DNA from: an uncultured Bacteroidia bacterium
GTDB lineage: Bacteria; Bacteroidota; Bacteroidia; Bacteroidales; F082
NCBI GenBank assembly: GCA_902801625.1
Contig: CADCJI010000024.1
Coordinates: 1-64,000, forward strand
Direction of reading: 5' to 3'
Length of the DNA stretch: 64,000 nt
Shown here: positions 1 to 7,237 of the stretch, one piece after another
How positions within the stretch are numbered: position 1 is the first letter of the stretch
Layout: every line of letters begins with the position of its first letter
Made by a program: the position numbers and the translations under genes
The notes under the pieces: generated by a model
Told to the model about the DNA's origin: nothing
What the model saw: the letters and a program-made list of their open reading frames with translations, nothing else
Databases searched by the model: none

Positions 1-71
1 CAAAATGAACCAAAAAGAATTGCGCAATTCCGAAAAGAAGTCGCATTTTTGCAGCATAAAAACAAATCGCC

Positions 72-638
72 ATGCAGAAAACCAGTCCAGAAATCACCGA
101 GCTCAAGCAGCAAATCGAGGAAAGCGTCGGGCGCAAGATGAAGACCTCGAACGACTTCACCTTCCTCAGCGGCGCCATCTGGGAGCGCACCCACGAGAAC
201 ATCAGCACCTCTACGCTGAAACGTCTTTGGGGCTATGTCGACGGTCCCGACACCGCCCGCAACAGCACCCTTGAAATCCTGTCGAAATTCTTGGGGTTTA
301 AGAGCTGGGACGGTTTTTTGGAGCATATCGGCCAAGACAACGGCTCCGACCGTGTGACCAAGCAACACATCAAGACCGACGACTTGAAGGTTGGCGACCT
401 TGTCTCCGTGTCATGGAAGCCCAATCGTCGATGCACGTTCCGCTATCTTGGCGACTACCGTTTCGTCGTGGAGCAGGCTGAAAACTCCAAACTGAAGGTG
501 GGCAACACCTTCCGCTGCGCGCTCTTCATCCTCGGCGAGCCGCTCTACCTGAATGACCTAGTGCAGGGCATTAATCTGCCTGTGGCCTTCGTGGTGGGCA
601 ACAAGGATGGATTGTGCGAATTGAAGTTAACACCATAG
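72..638 (+). CDS. Conserved hypothetical protein, possible N-terminal helix-turn-helix
   Basis: The 188-residue protein has no signal peptide or membrane segment, so it is probably cytoplasmic. Residues 1-85 are helical, with a stretch (STSTLKRLWGYV, then EILSKFLGFKSWDGF) that resembles the XRE/HTH-like N-terminus seen in many Bacteroidota hypothetical proteins. Residues 95-188 are beta-rich (LKVGDLVSVSWKP and following) and could be a small barrel. ATG at 72 is the only sensible start. A weak -7-like sequence (CATTTTTG) lies at 44-51. The gene stands alone and faces the convergent pyrD end. I do not recognise the family; a DNA-binding role is inference only. Confidence 0.7.
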   Translation: MQKTSPEITELKQQIEESVGRKMKTSNDFTFLSGAIWERTHENISTSTLKRLWGYVDGPDTARNSTLEILSKFLGFKSWDGFLEHIGQDNGSDRVTKQHIKTDDLKVGDLVSVSWKPNRRCTFRYLGDYRFVVEQAENSKLKVGNTFRCALFILGEPLYLNDLVQGINLPVAFVVGNKDGLCELKLTP

Positions 639-733
639 AGACACAATCATTGACTCCGTCGAAATGCTCTGCATTAACTCACTTCGTGTCGTTGAATCTT
701 TGATTTCGAGAAATCAATCTCCGATTTGCGTTT

Positions 734-1645
734 CTACACTAGGGCACCTGTTAATTCGACGACATTGGCGAATCCATGTCGTTCACAATATTCATTGATT
801 CCCCAAGCAACCTTTGCCGAAACGGCAGGGTCAATGAAATTGGCCGTGCCGATTTCGATGGCTGAGGCACCCGCGAGCATAAACTCCACTGCATCGGTGG
901 CGTTGGAAATGCCGCCCAGGCCCACTACGGGGATCTTCACCGCTTTGGCCACCTGCCACACCATGCGCAAAGCCACGGGCTTCACACAGGCACCCGACAA
1001 GCCTCCCGTAATCACTGACAATTTCGGCTTGCGCTTCTCCGCATCAATGGCCATGCCCATCAGCGTATTGATGAGCGACACCGAATCGGCACCGGCAGCT
1101 TCGGCAGCCAGCGCGATTTCAGCGATGTTAGTCACATTGGGCGACAACTTGACCATCAGGTGCTTGTGATATACCTTGCGCACCTCAGAGACCACTTGCG
1201 AGATGCCCGTCGTGGTCACGCCAAAGGCCATACCGCCTTGTTTTACATTGGGACACGACACATTCAACTCGATGGCTGGAATCTTTTCCAAAGCATCCAC
1301 CATCTCAGCACCTTTCACATAGTCTTCCAAAGTGGAACCCGAGAGGTTGAGCAACACATTGGTATCGTAGTCCTTAATGCGGGGATAAATCGTGTCGATG
1401 AAGTATTGCACGCCTTTGTTTTGCAGTCCAACGCAGTTGAGCATTCCCGAAGGCGTTTCGGCCATACGCGGATAGAGGTTGCCCTCACGCGGATGAAGCG
1501 TAGTGCCTTTCACGATGATGCCGCCCAGCTGGGCCAAGTCCACGAAGTCGGTGTACTCCTCGCCATAGCCGAAGGTACCCGAAGCCGTCATCACAGGATT
1601 GCGCAGCACCAGGCCGCGACCCAAGTCTATTGTCATGTTCACCAT
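734..1645 (-). CDS. pyrD: Dihydroorotate dehydrogenase, class 1B catalytic subunit
   Basis: Oxidises dihydroorotate to orotate, the fourth step of de novo pyrimidine synthesis, in the cytoplasm. The 303-residue TIM-barrel protein has the FMN-site start ([13 protein letters not shown]), the class-1 active-site sequence NVSCPN with Cys131 as the catalytic base (a Ser occupies this place in class 2), and the phosphate-binding end (VVGLGGISN, then [11 protein letters not shown]). Class 1B is supported by the adjacent pyrK: in that class electrons pass through an FAD/2Fe-2S partner to NAD. The start overlaps the pyrK stop by 7 nt, so the two genes are translationally coupled. Confidence 0.97.
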   Translation of the reverse strand: MVNMTIDLGRGLVLRNPVMTASGTFGYGEEYTDFVDLAQLGGIIVKGTTLHPREGNLYPRMAETPSGMLNCVGLQNKGVQYFIDTIYPRIKDYDTNVLLNLSGSTLEDYVKGAEMVDALEKIPAIELNVSCPNVKQGGMAFGVTTTGISQVVSEVRKVYHKHLMVKLSPNVTNIAEIALAAEAAGADSVSLINTLMGMAIDAEKRKPKLSVITGGLSGACVKPVALRMVWQVAKAVKIPVVGLGGISNATDAVEFMLAGASAIEIGTANFIDPAVSAKVAWGINEYCERHGFANVVELTGALV

Positions 1646-2400
1646 TTCAACCTCCTTGTATTAAATACCGGTCCTTCCTTACAGACGCACACGTGGCCGT
1701 CGACGGTGTCCTCCACACAGCAGAGGCAGGCACCCAAACCGCAAGCCATCAGGTTCTCGAGCGAAACCTCGCACCAGACATCTTTTTCGGCAGCCAGCTT
1801 CGCCACAGCCTTCATCATAGGTTTCGGGCCACAGACATATATCTTGTCGAAACTTTGCTGCTTCCATATCGAGTGCATCGTCACAAATCCTTTTTCGCCA
1901 AGGAAACCGTCTTCGGTGGTCACAAAGGTCTCGCCAAGTTGTTGATAATCAACCAAACGGAGCAAGTCAGCATCAGTTTTACCTCCTAAAAGCAAAGTCG
2001 GTCGTATGCCTTTCTCCTTCAGCACTTTGGCAAAATAATATAAAGGTGCAATGCCGATGCCGCCTCCGACGAGCAGGCACCTCTCCCCTTTTTCGGGAAT
2101 GCTGAAGCCATTACCCAGAGGCAACACCATATTTATTGTAGCGCCCACTTCGGCAGCGGCAAGATGCCTTGTGCCTTCTCCGATTTGTTGCACCAAAAGT
2201 GTGATTTCATGGTTTTGGGAATCCACATCGTGGATGGAGATGGGACGGCGCAGGTATGTGGACGGCGAGCCGTCGACGCGCACCTGAACGAACTGTCCAG
2301 GCAGTATTTCGGGCAAGTCGCGTTCCGTGCGCAACCGCAACAGCACCGAGCGGCCGAAGTCTTGCTTTTCGACGAGTTTAAAGTCTATTATTTGCTTCAT
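1639..2400 (-). CDS. pyrK: Dihydroorotate dehydrogenase electron transfer subunit
   Basis: Partner of PyrD; carries electrons from FMN through a 2Fe-2S cluster and FAD to NAD+. The 253-residue protein shows the ferredoxin-reductase-like FAD motif ([10 protein letters not shown]), the pyridine-nucleotide loop ([15 protein letters not shown]) and a C-terminal cysteine cluster [19 protein letters not shown] that fits the 2Fe-2S site of PyrK. An in-frame upstream extension to 2457 would cross the -7 element at 2421-2428 and a terminator hairpin, so the ATG at 2400 is preferred. First gene of a pyrK-pyrD operon. Confidence 0.96.
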   Translation of the reverse strand: MKQIIDFKLVEKQDFGRSVLLRLRTERDLPEILPGQFVQVRVDGSPSTYLRRPISIHDVDSQNHEITLLVQQIGEGTRHLAAAEVGATINMVLPLGNGFSIPEKGERCLLVGGGIGIAPLYYFAKVLKEKGIRPTLLLGGKTDADLLRLVDYQQLGETFVTTEDGFLGEKGFVTMHSIWKQQSFDKIYVCGPKPMMKAVAKLAAEKDVWCEVSLENLMACGLGACLCCVEDTVDGHVCVCKEGPVFNTRRLKW

Positions 2401-2420
2401 AAGAACAAACTTACACGGGA

Positions 2421-2428
2421 CAAAGATA
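2421..2428 (-). promoter_or_regulatory. -7 element of pyrKD
   Basis: TATCTTTG on the minus strand, matching Bacteroidota TAnnTTTG, 20 nt upstream of the pyrK ATG. It directly abuts the T-tract of the terminator of the gene upstream. No TTG at the usual 19-nt distance was found. Confidence 0.6.
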
Positions 2429-2455
2429 CAAAAAAAGCCGCAGAAGCGGCTTTCC
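2429..2455 (-). terminator. Intrinsic terminator of the DUF5606 gene
   Basis: On the minus strand an AAAGCCGC / GCGGCTTT stem (2434-2441 with 2446-2453, loop of 4) runs into seven T residues. It ends only where the pyrK -7 element begins. Confidence 0.8.
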
Positions 2456-2478
2456 AATCAAAATATGCTATGAAAAAC

Positions 2479-2928
2479 TTAGTCTTTTTCAGTTGGGGCT
2501 TCAGCGTTTTCAGCTTCTGCCTCAGGTTTTGCCTCCTCTTCAGTGAAGTCAAGCAGGTTCTTGTCCATCAGCATCTGATACCAAGCGAAGACCTTCCTCA
2601 TGTCCGAAGGATAAACAGCATCTTCATCATAATCAGGCATAACGAAGGCAAATTTCTCGCGCAACTCATCATTGCTGGCCTTCTTGTAGTCGAAGTCCAC
2701 CTTGTCACCCATCTTCTCATGAATCATCTTGAAGACATCCTTCAGCGGGCGATCCTCATCGGTGGAGAAAATCGAAATCTCCTCAAGGGAACTCATACGG
2801 TCGCGAGCGAAAGCAGGCGTGCACTTACCATCAAGAACAGATTCCACAATAAGCCTTCCAATGGCTTGAGATTTAATCACATACAGTCCAGGTTTACCGG
2901 ATATCGAAACAACTTTAGTTAAATCCAT
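2479..2928 (-). CDS. DUF5606 domain protein
   Basis: The 149-residue cytoplasmic protein begins MDLTKVVSISGKPGLYVI, the hallmark of the Bacteroidota DUF5606 family. Residues 1-60 look like a small beta-barrel; residues 60-125 are helical; the last about 22 residues are an acidic, alanine- and glutamate-rich tail, probably disordered. It is monocistronic, with its own promoter (2955-2984) and terminator (2429-2455). No biochemical function is known to me for this family. Confidence 0.85.
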   Translation of the reverse strand: MDLTKVVSISGKPGLYVIKSQAIGRLIVESVLDGKCTPAFARDRMSSLEEISIFSTDEDRPLKDVFKMIHEKMGDKVDFDYKKASNDELREKFAFVMPDYDEDAVYPSDMRKVFAWYQMLMDKNLLDFTEEEAKPEAEAENAEAPTEKD

Positions 2929-2954
2929 AGTTCAATTTTTTTCAAAAACGGCTG

Positions 2955-2984
2955 CAAAAATAGGGAAAAGATTGGAATTGGCAA
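2955..2984 (-). promoter_or_regulatory. Promoter of the DUF5606 gene
   Basis: Minus-strand TATTTTTG (2955-2962) with TTG (2982-2984) exactly 19 nt upstream, the two-part Bacteroidota promoter. Confidence 0.75.
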
Positions 2985-2994
2985 TTTTTTTCTT

Positions 2995-3810
2995 CTACTT
3001 CACCTTCTTCCAAATCCTATCCACAAGTTTTTTGGGCAACAAGGCAATCAGCGGGGGCAAGTAGATATTCATCAAACCTGGCTTCACGACCCGTTTCTTG
3101 CGAATCATGCCTTTCAATGCCTTCCGCACAAGCCATTGGGGTGTTCCAATCAGTCCAACTTTCACGCCAAGCTTCAACAGCCGAGGTTTAAGCTTGTACA
3201 ATGGCGTGGCTATGGCTGCTGGACAAACCGTGGTAACGCCCACACCATACGGACGCATCTCGAAATAGAGCGACTTGCCGAAGCTCTTCAGATAAGCCTT
3301 TGTGGCAGAATAGAGGGTGATGCCTGGACAAGGCAACTGGGCCGCCATCGACGACATATTAATAATGTGTCCGACCCCACGCTTTTTCATCTCCTCACCG
3401 AAAAGAACGCATAACCTTGTGGGTGTCAAGATATGCAAGCGCATCATTGTCAATGCTTTGACCTCATTCTCATTGGTCAGTTCCTCAAAGAAAAACATAC
3501 CCGCGTTGTTGATGAGGATATCGATGGTAAGGTTTTCGGCTTGACAAAAAGATAGCAAATCCTCTGCCGCAGTATCGGTCGCCAGATTTTGGTAATGCGA
3601 TATGACTTGAATGGCTCTACCTTGCCTCAATTCCTCAGCGGCTTGTTGCAATTCCACTTCCTGATTACTGACCAAAAGCAGGTTGCATCCAATTTCGGCC
3701 AGCTGACGGGCATATTCCAAGCCCATACCCGAGCTGCCACCCGTAACCAAAGCCCAAGGCTGTCGCCCATTCGCTTCCTCAAACCGATTGAACCATTTTT
3801 TGCTGTTCAT
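2995..3810 (-). CDS. Short-chain dehydrogenase, candidate hydroxysteroid dehydrogenase
   Basis: The 271-residue classical SDR has the NAD(P) loop TGGSSGMG (residues 23-30), NNAG (101-104), a catalytic Ser in NMSSMA (about 153) and YSATK with Tyr167 and Lys171. The overall look, with a basic hydrophobic C-terminal tail (IWKKVK) and WALVTGG start, recalls 17-beta-HSD12-type 3-ketoacyl/steroid reductases. It is the third gene of an operon with a steroid 5-alpha-reductase homologue and an OYE-family enoate reductase, overlapping the latter by ATGA. By context a 3-oxo/3-hydroxy steroid or bile acid is the likely substrate; a fatty-acyl or other ketone substrate remains possible. Confidence 0.85.
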   Translation of the reverse strand: MNSKKWFNRFEEANGRQPWALVTGGSSGMGLEYARQLAEIGCNLLLVSNQEVELQQAAEELRQGRAIQVISHYQNLATDTAAEDLLSFCQAENLTIDILINNAGMFFFEELTNENEVKALTMMRLHILTPTRLCVLFGEEMKKRGVGHIINMSSMAAQLPCPGITLYSATKAYLKSFGKSLYFEMRPYGVGVTTVCPAAIATPLYKLKPRLLKLGVKVGLIGTPQWLVRKALKGMIRKKRVVKPGLMNIYLPPLIALLPKKLVDRIWKKVK

Positions 3811-5036
3811 AGTGTTCTTTCCGCTTCATCAACCTCTTTCTGCAACTTCGAGGGCAGATTTTCCACACAATGATGACATTTCATCTCCAAAGTGTACATG
3901 CGCCCGATGCAATAGTTGGAATGCTTGCACTCGCTGCGCGTCACCTCACCGCGTTGGAGCTTGTTGATGAAATCGGTGTCGTTGACCAAGGCACGTGCCA
4001 TTTGCAAGGCCACGAAACCAGAGTCAAGCACTTCCTCCATCTTTTCTTTCGAGACCATACCGCCCACATAGATGAGGGGCATTTTCAGATTGGCGCGAAA
4101 AACCTTGGCATCCTCCAAAAAATAGCCCTCGCTAAAAGGCACCGTGGGAATCATCAGACGACCTGCAAAAGCCAGTCCAGCCTTGAGCCACCAGAACTTC
4201 TTCATGTCCATGTAATAGCGTAAGGTCTTGAGCGGCATCGCGCCACGCATCACCTCCATCGGGGCCTTGCTGACAAAACCTGCCGTGAGCACAAGTGCAT
4301 GAACGCCAAGGCGTTCCAACTCCTGCGCCACTTTTATGCACTCCTCCTGCTGCATGCCACGCCTAAAGCCGTCATGCATGTTCACCTTAACCACCACGGC
4401 CATGTCGTTGCCAGCAGCACGCATCACTTCTTCGATGACGAGGCACATAAAACGCATCCTATTCTCCAAAGAGCCACCAAATTCATCATGACGGCGATTA
4501 GTATAAGGTGACAAGAACTGACTGATGAGGTAACCATGACCCGCATGGATCTCCACGCAGTCGAAGCCTGCCTTGCGTGCCAAATTGACGGCTTTGCCAA
4601 AATCACTCACTAAGCCATAAATCTCTTCTTTCTTCAACTTCCTATGGAACGTGGGCGAATACAAATTAAAACCTCCTGACGCACCCACAGGCTTGCAGCC
4701 GCAAGTAGAGCGATGCGTCATGTTGCCGCAGTGTCCCAACTGGATGGAAGCTTTAGCACCGTAGGAATGGACAGAATCAGTGAGACGCTTCAATTCGGGG
4801 ACGATTTCCTCTCGCATCCACAGCTGGCCGTCGAACGAAAGCCCCGACTGGTTGACGGCTGCATAGGCCACCGTTGTCATGCCGACGCCACCACGGGCTA
4901 CAGCTGTATGATAGTTGAACAAATCATCGGAGGGACGGTTGCCGTAGGCCATATTCTCGAAGGCAGCAGATCGTATCACCCTGTTACGCAGTGTGATGGG
5001 ACCTATCTGACACGGTGTGAAAATCTTGGAATCCAT
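3807..5036 (-). CDS. Old yellow enzyme family enoate reductase (5-beta-reductase candidate)
   Basis: FMN-dependent NADH:flavin oxidoreductase of 409 residues. The barrel starts with FTPCQIGPITLRNRVIRSA and carries the family core HAGHGYLISQFLSPYTN followed by R-x-D-E-F-G-G-S-L-E-N-R (about 164-194). Relatives such as BaiCD and 2,4-dienoyl-CoA reductase have a second FAD/NADH domain of some 250 residues; here the protein ends right after the barrel. The tail still has four Cys (about 370, 376, 387, 390) spaced C-x5-C-x10-C-x2-C, not the usual Fe-S spacing. The upstream TTG at 5042 is less likely than the ATG at 5036. Middle gene of the 5-alpha-reductase / OYE / SDR operon, suggesting reduction of a steroid 4-ene. 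Confidence 0.88.
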   Translation of the reverse strand: MDSKIFTPCQIGPITLRNRVIRSAAFENMAYGNRPSDDLFNYHTAVARGGVGMTTVAYAAVNQSGLSFDGQLWMREEIVPELKRLTDSVHSYGAKASIQLGHCGNMTHRSTCGCKPVGASGGFNLYSPTFHRKLKKEEIYGLVSDFGKAVNLARKAGFDCVEIHAGHGYLISQFLSPYTNRRHDEFGGSLENRMRFMCLVIEEVMRAAGNDMAVVVKVNMHDGFRRGMQQEECIKVAQELERLGVHALVLTAGFVSKAPMEVMRGAMPLKTLRYYMDMKKFWWLKAGLAFAGRLMIPTVPFSEGYFLEDAKVFRANLKMPLIYVGGMVSKEKMEEVLDSGFVALQMARALVNDTDFINKLQRGEVTRSECKHSNYCIGRMYTLEMKCHHCVENLPSKLQKEVDEAERTL

Positions 5037-5048
5037 AAACAAGTTGTT

Positions 5049-5816
5049 TTACCAGATGAAGGGAATAAAACGCTTCGTTTTTTTCGTATCAAGTTCGTTA
5101 ACAAACTCTACCTTATAAGCGTCATAAATCCTATGAGCCCGAGGGGCAAGATTGGCGAATGTCCACCAAGCGAACACCGCCCCTGCCCATGACCATGTCA
5201 GAATAGCGAAACCTACCCATTCCACGAACTCGCCGAAATAATTGGCCGAAGTCACATAACGGAACAGGCCTCCCTTGGGCAGATAGTGGTTCGTGTCGCC
5301 TTCCTTGCGCAGATTTCGTACAATGTCGTCGGACTGGATGTTGATATACATGCCTATGAGAAAAACCAAAAAACCACCGATAAATCTGGGGTCGGTCAAC
5401 CAATCGCGACCATAATAATCATCTGGTGAAACATAGAAAATCCATCCTCCTTGCATCAAAGCATTCAAGACGTTGAAAACCACACCCATCAAAATGATAG
5501 ACAGTGGCATCACGCTCTTTCCTCGCAAACGGAAGGGAAAAACAAACGAACGCTGGAAATAATGCAACTCGAAAAGGAAAAGGAAGGCCAACCTCACCAA
5601 GTCACCACGACGGTCGGATAAAAGCCACAGCAACAGCATGGCGATAAACACCGGCGACTCCATCAGCACCCAGCCGAGCTTGTTGTTGACCGACGGCCCC
5701 CATTTCGGGTTGTAAAACTTACCATAACCCGCATCCACAAAAAAGAGGCTCACATACACCACCAAGGCGATACTCGCCATAATAATCAGGAATAGATTAA
5801 AAGAATGAATCGACAT
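5049..5816 (-). CDS. Steroid 5-alpha-reductase family membrane enzyme
   Basis: NAD(P)H-dependent reductase of the SRD5A family, 255 residues with six or seven membrane segments. Similarity to human SRD5A1/2 is striking along the C-terminal half: NIQSDDIVRNLRKEGD, LPKGGLFRYVTSANYFGE, EWVGFA and the final RFIPFIW. The two SRD5A catalytic residues appear present: Glu53 (in VLMESPVF, matching Glu57 of SRD5A2) and Tyr86 (in LHYFQRSFVF, matching Tyr91). The start at 5816 is chosen because a longer in-frame start at 5855 lies upstream of the -7 element. First gene of the operon with the OYE reductase and SDR. Substrate is probably a 3-oxo-4-ene steroid or bile acid. Confidence 0.92.
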   Translation of the reverse strand: MSIHSFNLFLIIMASIALVVYVSLFFVDAGYGKFYNPKWGPSVNNKLGWVLMESPVFIAMLLLWLLSDRRGDLVRLAFLFLFELHYFQRSFVFPFRLRGKSVMPLSIILMGVVFNVLNALMQGGWIFYVSPDDYYGRDWLTDPRFIGGFLVFLIGMYINIQSDDIVRNLRKEGDTNHYLPKGGLFRYVTSANYFGEFVEWVGFAILTWSWAGAVFAWWTFANLAPRAHRIYDAYKVEFVNELDTKKTKRFIPFIW

Positions 5817-5836
5817 TATTTTAGGAAAAGAAATTT

Positions 5837-5844
5837 CAAAAATA
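5837..5844 (-). promoter_or_regulatory. -7 element of the 5-alpha-reductase operon
   Basis: Minus-strand TATTTTTG, 20 nt upstream of the ATG at 5816. Divergent from the element at 5899-5906. Confidence 0.65.
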
Positions 5845-5898
5845 GGGAAAACCATCGTAAGTGGATGAATTTTTCACCAAACAATCGAAAAAAAGCAC

Positions 5899-5906
5899 TA
5901 TTTTTG
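5899..5906 (+). promoter_or_regulatory. -7 element of the Zn-peptidase gene
   Basis: TATTTTTG followed by CA, 27 nt before the ATG at 5934. Confidence 0.7.
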
Positions 5907-5933
5907 CACATTAAACATCAAAACCTTATTAAA

Positions 5934-6611
5934 ATGAATGGATATTGGTTTCTCATCATCGTCATCGGCCTTGTCGGGCTGTTGGTACAATGGCGTCTGA
6001 AAAGCGTGTTTGCCAAATACTCAAAGGTGATGTCGCCTGGAGGGCTTACTGGCGCACAAATCGCACAAAAGATGCTGAATGACAACGGCATTTATGACGT
6101 CTCTGTGACCTGCGTCAAAGGGCAGCTCACGGACCATTATAACCCTAGCAAGAAGACCGTCAACCTCAGCGAAGATGTGTACCGCATGAACAGTGTGTCG
6201 GCCGCTGCCGTAGCCGCTCACGAATGCGGCCATGCCGTGCAGCACAAAGTGGGTTATGCCCCCTTGCGCTTGCGTTCCGCCTTGGTGCCAGTCGTCAACA
6301 TCTCATCCCAATTGTCGATGATTGTCATCATCATCGGACTTTTGATCATCAACATTTTTCCTCCCCTGTTTTGGGTCGGAATCGCCATGTTTGCCTTGGT
6401 GTTCCTCTTTAGTGTGATCACTTTGCCGGTCGAGTTCAACGCATCACGCCGTGCCTTGGCATGGCTGCAATCGTCCAATGCGCTCGGCGAAACCGAGTTG
6501 GCGCAAGCCAAGGAAGCCCTCAGATGGGCAGCAAGCACTTACGTCGTGGCCGCCTTGTCGTCATTGGCTTCGCTCCTATATTACATAGGTTTGGGAAATA
6601 GCAGAAGATAA
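5934..6611 (+). CDS. Membrane zinc metallopeptidase (YugP / Zn_peptidase_2 family)
   Basis: A 225-residue integral membrane protein. Residues 4-20 form a membrane segment; the zinc-binding motif HECGH (His96, Glu97, His100) sits in AAVAAHECGHAVQH; two further hydrophobic segments follow at about 122-165, and a last one near the C-terminus. This is the order found in the PF04298 neutral zinc metallopeptidase family, whose substrates are not known. The start at 5934 lies 27 nt downstream of a good -7 element; the in-frame extension to 5805 would start upstream of it. Monocistronic, with terminator at 6632-6665. Confidence 0.9.
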   Translation: MNGYWFLIIVIGLVGLLVQWRLKSVFAKYSKVMSPGGLTGAQIAQKMLNDNGIYDVSVTCVKGQLTDHYNPSKKTVNLSEDVYRMNSVSAAAVAAHECGHAVQHKVGYAPLRLRSALVPVVNISSQLSMIVIIIGLLIINIFPPLFWVGIAMFALVFLFSVITLPVEFNASRRALAWLQSSNALGETELAQAKEALRWAASTYVVAALSSLASLLYYIGLGNSRR

Positions 6612-6631
6612 CTTTTGACAAACAAACAATA

Positions 6632-6665
6632 AAAAAAACTCCGAACACCATTCGGAGTTTTTTTG
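6632..6665. terminator. Bidirectional terminator
   Basis: AAAAAAACTCCGAA / TTCGGAGTTTTTTT hairpin with loop CACCA between the convergent Zn-peptidase and lipoprotein genes; A-run and T-run flank the GC core, so it can serve both strands. Confidence 0.88.
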
Positions 6666-6688
6666 TTTGCACACATTCCAAGTTATTT

Positions 6689-7045
6689 CTATTCAACCGC
6701 TTGACTATAAGCTTCTTTCACTTGCTTGGCAATATCAGCATTACCGTTGGCATCGATGGCACGCATAAACTGGAGTCGGGCATTGTCGAATCGCATTTGA
6801 TCTGCTGGCTTTAGGGAACGACGATTCTCCACATAGTCTTTAGTCATAGCAACAAACTGTTCTACAGCGACTTGCCAATCCTCTGCAGAATAATGCTTCG
6901 AGTATTTTTCGGTCTGTTTCACGAATTTCTCGACATGATCGACAAATTGATTTGGATTTTCAACTTTTTCATACATGGCCGGTCCCCTCTGGCAACCAGC
7001 AAAGGCAAACATGATAATCAATAAAAGAGGTAATACTTTTTTCAT
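6689..7045 (-). CDS. Small lipoprotein, unknown function
   Basis: 118 residues. The N-terminus MKKVLPLLLIIMFAFAGC is a lipoprotein signal peptide with lipidation Cys18. The mature part is helical and charged (KFVKQTEKYSKHY, WQVAVEQFVAMTKDYVENRR), consistent with a small periplasm-facing helical bundle; it resembles Bacteroidota lipoproteins of the DUF6565 kind, but I am not sure of that family. The start at 7045 follows a -7 element at 7064-7071; an in-frame extension to 7228 would cross it and carry no signal peptide. Confidence 0.8.
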   Translation of the reverse strand: MKKVLPLLLIIMFAFAGCQRGPAMYEKVENPNQFVDHVEKFVKQTEKYSKHYSAEDWQVAVEQFVAMTKDYVENRRSLKPADQMRFDNARLQFMRAIDANGNADIAKQVKEAYSQAVE

Positions 7046-7063
7046 CTTTCTAAAATTTTGGCG

Positions 7064-7071
7064 CAAAAATA
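7064..7071 (-). promoter_or_regulatory. -7 element of the lipoprotein gene
   Basis: Minus-strand TATTTTTG, 18 nt upstream of the ATG at 7045. Confidence 0.65.
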
Positions 7072-7237
7072 ATACATTATTGTAATTGCGAACGAAAAAA
7101 AATCCGTATTTTAGCCGTCCATTTTGCTGTGGAGCTGTTGGCAGTTGAACTGTTTGCTTGATAAGCAGGTAACTGCAAGCCTTCACGACAACCAATGAAA
7201 CAACATTAAACAATTCAACAATAAACAATCAACATCA

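Noticed and set aside
5-274. Open frame of 89 codons overlapping the first gene
   Set aside because: Different frame from the better gene at 72-638, arginine-rich and repeat-poor composition typical of a shadow, no promoter.
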